The notes under the pieces were generated by a model. The model ran no database searches. It had not been told where the DNA came from and saw only the letters and a program-made list of their open reading frames with translations. From positions 1-7,211 of the forward strand of contig WQUS01000075.1 of the NCBI GenBank assembly GCA_009781965.1: a DNA stretch of 7,211 nucleotides, given 5' to 3'. Source of the stretch: Bacillota bacterium. GTDB taxonomy: Bacteria; Bacillota; Desulfotomaculia; Desulfotomaculales; Desulfallaceae. The position numbers were made by a program, and so were the translations under genes. Every line of letters starts with the position of its first letter. Position 1 is the first letter of the stretch. Positions 1 through 5,746 of the stretch are shown here, piece after piece.

Positions 1-361
1 CTGTCGGCCCGGTGGGTCCGGTCGACCCAGTACCTTGCAGACCTGTCGGGCCAGTGGCGCCAGTCGCGCCCACCGGGCCATTAAGTCCTGTCGGCCCTGT
101 CGGTCCAGTCGCTCCCGTACCTTGCAGACCTGTCGGTCCCGTGGCGCCAGTCGCGCCCGCCGGTCCTTCAAGTCCTGTCGGCCCGGTGGGTCCGGTCGAC
201 CCAGTACCTTGCAGACCTGTCGGCCCAGTGGGGCCGGTCAAACCAGGCACACCCTGGGGCCCAGTCGGCCCTGCCGGCCCGGTGGCGCCAGTACCTTGTA
301 ACCCGGTTGGCCCGGTTGGTCCGCTGGGCCCGGTAGGCCCGGTCGCCCCCGTACCCTGCAG
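1..361 (-). repeat. 87-bp coding tandem repeat in the collagen region
   Basis: The GLQ leucine codon recurs at 38-40, 125-127, 212-214 and 299-301, exactly 87 bp (29 codons) apart, then at 359-361, 60 bp (20 codons) away. Each unit is nine Gly-X-Y triplets plus a two-residue Gly-Thr step; the short unit has six triplets. Bases 1-49 are identical to 175-223, two units away, which points to recent unit duplication. Array length is likely to vary between strains. Confidence 0.85.
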
Positions 362-613
362 GCCAGTCGGTCCCGTAGGACCAGTTGCCCCTGGCGGACC
401 TTGCGGGCCGGCGGGGCCCCGGCAACATAATTTACATGGCCAAGGCCTAAACAAAAGCCTGACACCGCTTTTGGTACAGCAGATCAACTTGCGGCAAGGA
501 CTTTGGCGCGTCTTAGACAGAAGCGTCGCGGGTGGATAAAAACAATCAGCACGCCCGGAGCCGGATGATTCAATGTATGCTAATAAATCCCTATATTTTC
601 GTTCTACAGACAT
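1..613 (-). CDS. collagen-like surface protein, 3' end outside the window
   Basis: From ATG at 613-611 the frame is open to the window edge (204 codons, no stop). Residues 1-65 are basic and Cys-rich (Cys 24, 40, 45, 46, 60, 63, 64). From Gly66 on, glycine falls at every third position as GPT, GAT, GPA and GLQ triplets, broken only by regular GLQGTG steps. Such Thr-rich collagen regions are known from exosporium and spore-surface filaments such as BclA, where threonines are glycosylated. A surface role is inferred, and no C-terminal head is visible because the gene is cut. The start is the least certain part: ATG 613 is the first in-frame start after an in-frame TGA, with only a weak GGTGA ribosome site. 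A later TTG at residue 54 would give a short KLCCRGPAG-type head. GC content is far higher than in neighbouring genes, owing to the GGN-CCN-ACN codons. Confidence 0.85.
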   Translation of the reverse strand, partial: MSVERKYRDLLAYIESSGSGRADCFYPPATLLSKTRQSPCRKLICCTKSGVRLLFRPWPCKLCCRGPAGPQGPPGATGPTGPTGLQGTGATGPTGPSGPTGPTGLQGTGATGPAGPTGPQGVPGLTGPTGPTGLQGTGSTGPTGPTGLEGPAGATGATGPTGLQGTGATGPTGPTGLNGPVGATGATGPTGLQGTGSTGPTGPT

Positions 614-665
614 TACAAGTCACCACGTTAAGAATATTTGGCCTAAATCTAAACATGCACCCCTC

Positions 666-693
666 CATATTATGCTTGCCGAGTGGCATTGGT
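666..693 (-). promoter_or_regulatory. candidate SigK-like promoter for the collagen-like gene
   Basis: Read on the minus strand, an AC dinucleotide (693-692) is followed after 17 nt by CATAATATG (674-666). This fits the SigK pattern AC...CATAnnnTA except for the last base. Transcription would start near 659, leaving a leader of about 46 nt. The same AC-17-CATA spacing occurs before the gene at 2390. Single-site matches to so short a pattern are weak evidence. Confidence 0.35.
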
Positions 694-729
694 TTGGCCG
701 GCAAATCAATTACCTTACAACATTATTTT

Positions 730-749
730 ACTGAAAAGTTACTTTCAGT
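730..749. other. 7-bp inverted repeat just after the stop of the 752-1189 gene
   Basis: ACTGAAA (730-736) and TTTCAGT (743-749) can form a 7-bp AT-rich hairpin with a 6-nt loop, directly downstream of the minus-strand stop at 752. On the minus strand it is followed by AAAATAAT rather than a U tract, so it is not a standard intrinsic terminator for that gene. It may be an mRNA 3'-end stabiliser or chance. The rest of the 614-751 gap shows only the promoter-like site described above. Confidence 0.3.
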
Positions 750-751
750 TT

Positions 752-1189
752 TCAAGAGCTGGTGGTTAACACGGCTACACTGTAGACAACGAGGCCGGCT
801 TTGGATTTTACGGCTGCGGATAAATCAAAGGCGTCGTTGGAAACATTAACCAATCTGGCTTTTTCGCTTGCCTGCACCTGAAGAATGGCAAAACCTGTCG
901 TTACGCCCACTTTGATATGACTGCTGCCTATAAATGTTAATTGGCTCAGGTTAGTCTTAATTGCCCAATTGCTTCCATCGGTGCTTAGACTAAATTGGGG
1001 AGCGACATACCAATCGATATAATAGTATCCCGCTTCGCTAAAAGTGATCTCCCCCGTAGCAAAATCATAACTTATTTGTGTCCCGACACTGGACACTACC
1101 GTATCAAATATAAGTACGCCATTAACAGGTACAAAGTAGACATTGCCTGCCGGCCCTAATCTCTCCAGCTCCATGTAAGAAATTGGCAA
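752..1189 (-). CDS. small stand-alone C1q/TNF-like head-domain protein
   Basis: Protein of 145 residues. Almost all of it (about residues 15-140) is one beta-rich domain with the pattern LIFDTVV, YDFATGEITF, GYYYIDWYV, STDGSNWAI, GFAILQV and AGLVVYSV. This resembles the C1q/TNF-like head of exosporium collagen proteins, but there are no collagen triplets here. The domain is clearly paralogous to the C-terminal part of the preceding gene, which shares LFDT, STDG-N, HIKV/HVKV, GF-I-V and KAG-V. TTG at 1189-1187 is chosen as start because AAGGAAG (1202-1196) lies 6 nt upstream. ATG at 1174 has no ribosome site, and a longer frame to 1279 would overlap the upstream gene. The 46-nt gap to the upstream stop suggests co-transcription. 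The family name is a pattern-based inference. Confidence 0.8.
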   Translation of the reverse strand: MPISYMELERLGPAGNVYFVPVNGVLIFDTVVSSVGTQISYDFATGEITFSEAGYYYIDWYVAPQFSLSTDGSNWAIKTNLSQLTFIGSSHIKVGVTTGFAILQVQASEKARLVNVSNDAFDLSAAVKSKAGLVVYSVAVLTTSS

Positions 1190-1235
1190 TCTAATCTTCC
1201 TTTCATTAAAAAAGAGATTCAAACAGAAAAACGAT

Positions 1236-2390
1236 TCAAACGGAACCAGGAACCTCTTCGCCAATTTTGAAAATAACAATCCCTGCTTTCACTTGGGTCA
1301 CTTTGGACAATTCGATCAGATCATCGGATACACAGACTAATTGTACGGAAGGAGGCGAGCCATTTACTTTGATCGCGGAAAATCCGACTGTAGCCGATAC
1401 CTTAACATGAACAGAGTCAGTGAAATCATGCGCGCCGTTAATAAGCAGCGCAAAATTAACCCCGTCTGTTGACAGGCCCATCTCCGGAACTACAAACCAT
1501 TTAATGAAATAATCGGCGCAGAAACGCAGGGTAAACGCTCCGGTCATTTCGTTATATTCAACGGTACCGTCATCTACCAGCGCTGTATCAAATAACATCG
1601 GTTCACCGGGCACAACGTATCCGTAGACATGACTTTCCCTTTGCATATGTGGATACGGGGTCTTAGATATGGTAAAATGCCGCGATAAAACCTCGCCAGG
1701 CGGGCCGGGAGGATTTTGATCAGTGCCGTCGCCCAGGTACTGATAAGTGATCCGGACTTCGTAATCGCCGGGAACGGTGAATAAAACGCCTGCCTGCAGT
1801 TGAGGCAAAGTGACGCTTAAAGGCAGACCGTCTTTATATACTATTGCAGAAGCAATGGCGACAGTGGGGATCACATTAATCCTGACCCTGATTTCATCCG
1901 CAATCACACAGGCATAGGTATCCTGTTCGATATTGATCAGCAGCCAGGGAATAAAAGGATTATGGGTGGGCGGCGGGAAGTTGGGATCGGATTCTCCAGG
2001 GTTGAAGTCCTCAAATATCGGCACCGGATTGCCTAAATAAATCGAGCCAGGCGTCGCCGGACCGCTGCCCGGGTTCCGTATGGTCCAGCATCCAGGGGCC
2101 CATACTTGAACTTCAAACTCATAAGTAATATTGGAGAAAGTGATATAGGCCTTTACTTTTTTCCCTACCTGCTCGGGTCCGAAACATAACTGCAACCGTG
2201 CGTTGCCGCCCGAACCGGAAGTCATAATCGTAATTCCCGCAAAGAGCGGATTATTAAGATATCGGCCGACCGTTTGGCTAACAACCGTACCATTGGCCAG
2301 GTTGGTTCCGGTCAAGTTGTCAGACGTAGGAAAAGGAATTTGGGAAGCTGTAATCGAACGCCAAAGTTTTGTATATACGCCTTCAGGCAT
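1236..2390 (-). CDS. surface protein with C-terminal C1q/TNF-like head domain
   Basis: Protein of 384 residues, not recognised as a named gene. The N-terminal 250 residues are beta-rich and Gly/Pro/Asn-rich, with Pro-rich linkers (PGSGPATPG, PNFPPPTHNP, NPPGPPG) separating what look like two Ig-like or jelly-roll segments. No signal peptide or membrane helix is evident. Residues about 253-384 form a domain paralogous to the next gene: LFDTALVDDGTVEY, FIKWFVVP, STDGVNFAL, HVKVSATVGF, KAGIVIFKI. ATG 2390 is preferred over GTG 2399 because AAGGTG (2404-2399) sits 8 nt upstream of the ATG. Absence of a secretion signal fits proteins assembled onto spores from the mother-cell cytoplasm, as does the SigK-like promoter upstream; both are inferences. 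It is first in a minus-strand cluster with the small head-domain gene and the collagen-like gene. Confidence 0.85.
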   Translation of the reverse strand: MPEGVYTKLWRSITASQIPFPTSDNLTGTNLANGTVVSQTVGRYLNNPLFAGITIMTSGSGGNARLQLCFGPEQVGKKVKAYITFSNITYEFEVQVWAPGCWTIRNPGSGPATPGSIYLGNPVPIFEDFNPGESDPNFPPPTHNPFIPWLLINIEQDTYACVIADEIRVRINVIPTVAIASAIVYKDGLPLSVTLPQLQAGVLFTVPGDYEVRITYQYLGDGTDQNPPGPPGEVLSRHFTISKTPYPHMQRESHVYGYVVPGEPMLFDTALVDDGTVEYNEMTGAFTLRFCADYFIKWFVVPEMGLSTDGVNFALLINGAHDFTDSVHVKVSATVGFSAIKVNGSPPSVQLVCVSDDLIELSKVTQVKAGIVIFKIGEEVPGSV

Positions 2391-2422
2391 AAGGGTCACA
2401 CCTTACTGTCATATCTCTGGTT

Positions 2423-2450
2423 TATAGTATGGCCGGCGAATCGAAGGCGT
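2423..2450 (-). promoter_or_regulatory. candidate SigK-like promoter for the 2390-1236 gene
   Basis: On the minus strand, AC (2450-2449) is followed after 17 nt by CATACTATA (2431-2423), a full match to the SigK -10 pattern CATAnnnTA. It would give a start near 2416 and a leader of about 25 nt carrying the AAGGTG ribosome site. CATACTAT also resembles the SigE -10. Either would mean expression in the mother cell during sporulation. This is inferred from the pattern only. Confidence 0.45.
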
Positions 2451-2486
2451 TACTATGCAGTGTTGGTCGGTACTCAAAGTGAATAC

Positions 2487-2680
2487 GGCCCGTAAAGTTA
2501 TTAACCGTAAGCGATTTCTTGGAGAGTATGAGCGTACGGTTAACTCGAGGTTCGAAGTTCGAGGTTCGAGGTTCGATACTATACAACGTTTGTTAGTACC
2601 CGTAGCCCAGGCACGTAAAGTTATTAACCGGAAGCGATTTCTCGGAGAGCATGAGCGCACGGTTAATAACTTTACGGGCC
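2487..2680. repeat. 194-bp element with 20-bp inverted ends and duplicated 53-bp core
   Basis: The ends 2487-2506 and 2661-2680 are perfect 20-bp inverted repeats (GGCCCGTAAAGTTATTAACC and its complement). Inside, a 53-bp sequence occurs twice in direct orientation, at 2491-2543 and 2614-2666, with 49 of 53 bases equal. The second copy is complete and palindrome-ended: a 63-bp unit (2614-2676) with 16-bp inverted arms around a core that includes GCGATTTCTCGGAGAG. The first copy lacks most of its right arm, which is replaced by a heptanucleotide tract. No flanking target duplication is apparent. It may be a MITE- or REP-like non-autonomous element, or two structured RNA or operator units. Confidence 0.8.
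2546..2576. repeat. heptanucleotide tandem repeat
   Basis: Four consecutive 7-mers, CGAGGTT, CGAAGTT, CGAGGTT, CGAGGTT, plus a partial CGA. The tract starts right where the first 53-bp copy loses its homology to the second. It looks like a short, slippage-prone heptamer array that grew at a broken element end. Confidence 0.85.
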
Positions 2681-2728
2681 AGATCGATGCTGAACAGTAA
2701 CGTGTGATCAGTAACCGGCAGGCGGTGG

Positions 2729-2751
2729 GCTGGCGATAAATTTCTGCCAGC
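2729..2751. promoter_or_regulatory. GCTGGC/GCCAGC inverted repeat upstream of the operon promoter
   Basis: GCTGGC (2729-2734) and GCCAGC (2746-2751) form a perfect 6-bp inverted repeat around an 11-nt AT-rich spacer, ending a few bases before the candidate -35. The position would suit an operator, but no regulator gene is in the window. Confidence 0.3.
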
Positions 2752-2754
2752 GCA

Positions 2755-2784
2755 TTGCTTTTAGGGAGCAATTTCGATTATACT
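2755..2784 (+). promoter_or_regulatory. candidate SigA-type promoter of the sngABC-like operon
   Basis: TATACT (2779-2784) is a 5-of-6 match to the vegetative -10. It is preceded by TTGCTT (2755-2760) at an 18-nt spacing, a weak -35. Transcription would start near 2791, giving a leader of about 55 nt. CGATTATA occurs at 2775-2782, overlapping the -10, and again at 2793-2800, an 18-bp direct repeat that could be a regulator site over the start point. An alternative -35, TTGACG (2789-2794), has no good -10 at 17 nt. Confidence 0.45.
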
Positions 2785-2809
2785 AAATTTGACGATTATA
2801 GTATCTTTA

Positions 2810-2823
2810 GATGCTATTGCATC
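2810..2823 (+). promoter_or_regulatory. small leader hairpin before the sngA-like start
   Basis: GATGC (2810-2814) and GCATC (2819-2823) form a perfect 5-bp hairpin with a TATT loop in the predicted leader, ending 7 nt before the ribosome site AGGAAGG. It could modulate translation or stabilise the mRNA 5' end, but is short enough to be chance. Confidence 0.3.
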
Positions 2824-2830
2824 GCCTTTG

Positions 2831-2837
2831 AGGAAGG
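2831..2837 (+). promoter_or_regulatory. ribosome binding site that decides the sngA-like start
   Basis: AGGAAGG lies 8 nt before ATG 2846. The frame is open further upstream to a TTG at 2789, but that codon has no ribosome site and lies next to the predicted transcription start, so the extra 19 codons are discarded. Confidence 0.8.
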
Positions 2838-2845
2838 ATTTAGCT

Positions 2846-5746
2846 ATGAAAATACCCAAAAAACCCGCCCAAACATTGGCGGCCGATCAGCTTGAAGCGG
2901 CAGCCATCGGTCCAAAAGAACAACCGGAAATGCCGGCAGTGTACGAACTGTCAGAGCAGGAGAAAGAGTCGCCTTATCAGCCGGCGCCGGTTCCAGCCGA
3001 CTTTGCCGCCGGCGATGCCGACAAATTAAAAGTCGCTAAAATAAAACAGATGCGCCAAATTAAATCCCGTCAGCCTGGCTATGCCCAATTGTTCGGAACA
3101 AACGAGACTAACCTGTTCTACATCCAAGCAGAACTTATGGCTGGCTTTGAAGATCATTACGACAAGGAAGTCCCCTTTAATGAGTGCCTTCCTACCTATG
3201 CAGATATGAGCGTAAGACAGTTGCGCTGCTATTTTTCCTGGCGCACAAAGGTCAGAAAAGGTCTAATAACCAAAACATCCACATCCTATGCCTATGTGTA
3301 CATATACGAGCTCATTAACCTGGTTGGCGTTAAGGATCCGACGGAGGCCTTTAAAAAGCTGGCGGCCTTTTGGCTGGCCTACCGGCAATACGATAGCGAC
3401 ATAGACAGCTATATGCAAGCCTGGTTAAAGGATCTTTATATTTGCAACCTCTTTCCTGTGTCCTTCAAAGAACTTGTCCGGCTGACCGGGCTGCAGTCTT
3501 TTTATCCGGATGTTTTTGACAACTTTAAAGACGGCGATATCCATAGCCAATTATTCAAAATGTCCGATTATAAACCGGCCAAAAGCAAGTTTGTTGCCGC
3601 AGACAGTAAACTAATCCAGTTCATTGAAAAGTGTTTTATGCTGACGCTCAATAATTTAAAACCGCTTTTGGACATGGATGGCGCCTCATTTGCCGAGTTA
3701 ATCAAAGATGAAACACCGCGCGAGACCTGGTACACTCCTTTTCTTAATGCCGTATATTTAGCAAAGGCCCAAGCGGACCGGCTGGTTTATATCAGCGAAG
3801 ATGAATTTTACCGCTACCAAAGAAACGGTTGGTCTTTATTTAAGCGCTCTGCTTTTGACGATGAATACAATTCCGCCATGCCAGGCTTTAGCGGCTATAT
3901 TTTAAAAAAGATCGAAGCCGCACTCAGGGTCGCCAAGGGCTATAAGCACAAACTTTTCGCCGCTGCTCAGCCTGTAATCATAACCATGAGTTCCAGCAGC
4001 TATTACCGGGCAAAATACGCTCCTTTGCTCAAAATAATGTCCGGACCCTATCTGGACGGTATTATTGAGGAAACAGTACAGGCTTGTTTGGCTCAGTCGC
4101 CTTCTTTTGATCCCGGGCTTATCGATCCCAATACCCAGGATATCCCATTATGTAAAAGTATCTTACAGCTGGCGGCCCGGGACCCTTACGCAACCTTTAC
4201 CAAGATCCGGACCATCAAAAGCACCGGTGTCTCTGACCGGGACATTGCGGATAAGTTTCGCCAACAGGCGCCATTGCTCCATGGCCTGACTGATGATTTT
4301 GCGGAAATCTCCGTTTTTGAAGCGTCCACGCCCACCTTTGACAAGATGACCAACAACCAGTTAAGGACTTATTTGACCTGGCGGACAAAATACAAAGCTG
4401 GGATTACCGACCCGATCCCGGATGCTTATCTCATGGTTTATGCCTATGAACTAATCAACGGTCTGGAAACACAAAACACCGCCGAAGTAATTGAAAAACT
4501 TGCCGCTTTGTACAATACTTATGGCGCCGACGCTCAAATCGGAAAATGTCTGACGGACTTGATCCGTGATTTTTATGTTTGCAACCCCATGGCAAACACT
4601 TTTGCCGCCACGGTTATCAAACACCGCCTGGAAAGCTGTTTCCCTTGCTCGGTTTACGGCTATGAAAGCATCAATAACCCCATTTTATTCTACGGGCAAA
4701 TATCCAGATATAAAATACTGGACAGTAAATTTTTCACTGCCGAAAACATAGACCTGTTGAATGGTTGTTTACGGGAATGTCTGGAACAGGTGATTATCTA
4801 TCTCGACGACCATGAGCTTGATTTCCGGAAGCTATCCATCAGCAAATCAACCAGCGAAAGATGGTGGAGGCCTTTCAGCAGAGCGATTTATAAATTGCCG
4901 CCCACTCCGGCCAAAAAGACGGTAAAATTAAGCGAGTTTGATGTGTATGTTCATTTAGGTACCCGCTGGGTACGTCAATCATACGCAACGTTAAACGCAG
5001 CGGCGTCTTATTTAATCGGCTACATTTTGAGACGCATGGAATCTAAAATGCGCGAAATCGTGAAATTTAAATATAAGCTCTCTGTTGACGCGGAAGCAAT
5101 GGTGCACCGGATGCCACCCAACACCAAAAATTATCTGCAGGTCGCTCAATTGATATTAGCCGAAGAATTCGGTAATTTGATTGATCAAACGGTGCTCGCT
5201 TACTTTCAACGTCATTACCCCGGTGTTTTCAATGATCCCCGGTCAATCTATGAACAGCCGGCGCCGGTTAAGGTGGATTTCAGCAAATTGGAGCAAATAC
5301 GCAGCGATGCGGCGGAGATTCAAGGCAAGCTGCTGGTAACTGATGAACCTACCGTGGCGGACCTGCCGGAAGCGCTGTCAGCGCCGAAAAAAATAGCGGC
5401 TGATCCGAAAACTGTTCCCGCACCGGGCAAATCAAAAGCGACCCCATCAGAATCGGTCAAATCTGAGCTAAGCGAATCCGCTGACGAATGGGTTAGATTG
5501 GCCTCCTCTCTTGCGCCCGAACAACGTCAGGCGCTGGCTATTATTTTGTCCGGCCGCGGGGTGGAGAAGAAACTGAACCAACTGGCTGTCAGCCGTCATT
5601 TGCTGGTTGAAGTGCTGTTGGAGAGTATCAATGAAGCAGCTTTAGAGAATATTGATGATAATATTATCGAAACCGGAAGCAGTCCGGTGTTTATCTATGA
5701 GGACTATCGGTCAGATTTATCCCGCGTATTAAAAGGAGCAAAGTAA
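2846..5746 (+). CDS. sngA: TerB_N/TerB_C-domain protein, SngA-like (Shango anti-phage system)
   Basis: Protein of 966 residues, no membrane segment evident. After a Pro/Ala/Glu-rich tail (1-65) come two homologous modules, about 69-430 and 453-800. Each starts with the TerB_N-type signature: M121-QLRCYFSWRTK with YELIN at 154-158, and M501-QLRTYLTWRTK with YELIN at 534-538. Further matched points are ETWYTPF/ERWWRPF (293/671), GYILKKIE/GYILRRME (350/725) and IIEETV/LIDQTV. The end resembles TerB_C: KVDFSKLEQIRSDA (about 809-822), a low-complexity Pro/Ala/Lys/Ser linker (about 840-880), then EQRQALAIILSG and LLVEVLLESINEAALENIDDNIIE to IYEDYRSDL (882-966). No separate TerB metal-binding domain is obvious. 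The stop overlaps the next ATG by one base, so translation is probably coupled. Shango has a TerB protein, an ATPase and a helicase, which is the order here. Role as sensor or scaffold is inferred; the symbol rests on domains and synteny. Confidence 0.85.
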   Translation: MKIPKKPAQTLAADQLEAAAIGPKEQPEMPAVYELSEQEKESPYQPAPVPADFAAGDADKLKVAKIKQMRQIKSRQPGYAQLFGTNETNLFYIQAELMAGFEDHYDKEVPFNECLPTYADMSVRQLRCYFSWRTKVRKGLITKTSTSYAYVYIYELINLVGVKDPTEAFKKLAAFWLAYRQYDSDIDSYMQAWLKDLYICNLFPVSFKELVRLTGLQSFYPDVFDNFKDGDIHSQLFKMSDYKPAKSKFVAADSKLIQFIEKCFMLTLNNLKPLLDMDGASFAELIKDETPRETWYTPFLNAVYLAKAQADRLVYISEDEFYRYQRNGWSLFKRSAFDDEYNSAMPGFSGYILKKIEAALRVAKGYKHKLFAAAQPVIITMSSSSYYRAKYAPLLKIMSGPYLDGIIEETVQACLAQSPSFDPGLIDPNTQDIPLCKSILQLAARDPYATFTKIRTIKSTGVSDRDIADKFRQQAPLLHGLTDDFAEISVFEASTPTFDKMTNNQLRTYLTWRTKYKAGITDPIPDAYLMVYAYELINGLETQNTAEVIEKLAALYNTYGADAQIGKCLTDLIRDFYVCNPMANTFAATVIKHRLESCFPCSVYGYESINNPILFYGQISRYKILDSKFFTAENIDLLNGCLRECLEQVIIYLDDHELDFRKLSISKSTSERWWRPFSRAIYKLPPTPAKKTVKLSEFDVYVHLGTRWVRQSYATLNAAASYLIGYILRRMESKMREIVKFKYKLSVDAEAMVHRMPPNTKNYLQVAQLILAEEFGNLIDQTVLAYFQRHYPGVFNDPRSIYEQPAPVKVDFSKLEQIRSDAAEIQGKLLVTDEPTVADLPEALSAPKKIAADPKTVPAPGKSKATPSESVKSELSESADEWVRLASSLAPEQRQALAIILSGRGVEKKLNQLAVSRHLLVEVLLESINEAALENIDDNIIETGSSPVFIYEDYRSDLSRVLKGAK

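Larger units (their letters stand above)
2391..2845. other. 455-nt divergent intergenic region
   Basis: This region separates the minus-strand surface-protein genes from the plus-strand defence operon. From left to right it holds the SigK-like site, a 194-bp inverted-repeat element (2487-2680) with two direct copies and a heptanucleotide tract, a CAGTAAC direct repeat (2695-2701 and 2709-2715), a GCTGGC/GCCAGC inverted repeat, and a promoter with leader for the operon. No convincing gene is present: open frames here read straight through the repeat copies. Confidence 0.8.

Noticed and set aside
168..465. Two other minus-strand open frames over the collagen region
   Set aside because: They are out of phase with the Gly-X-Y frame and give Arg/Gly-rich sequence with no periodic order.
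12..539. Plus-strand open frame rich in GPV/APV that looks collagen-like
   Set aside because: It is the antisense of GGN-CCN-ACN codons. Glycine does not hold every third position on this strand, whereas on the minus strand the spacing is strict.
675..706. TTGCCG...CGGCAA inverted repeat as a terminator
   Set aside because: The stem is only 6 bp with a long loop and no T tract on either side, and it overlaps the candidate promoter.
532..849. Plus-strand open frame of 105 codons
   Set aside because: It runs antisense over the end of the head-domain gene and the gap, has no ribosome site, and has no recognisable protein pattern.
2491..2676. Possible CRISPR or tracr-like array from two 53-bp repeats
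   Set aside because: Only two copies exist, they are too long with diverged bases, the 70-nt spacer contains simple heptamers, and no cas gene is nearby.
2409..2771. Minus-strand open frame of 120 codons in the intergenic region
   Set aside because: It reads through both copies of the repeat element and the heptamer tract. Its repeated peptide only reflects DNA repeats.
2789..2845. TTG start giving the TerB protein 19 extra residues
   Set aside because: There is no ribosome site before TTG 2789, and it lies at the predicted transcription start. ATG 2846 has AGGAAGG at 8 nt.
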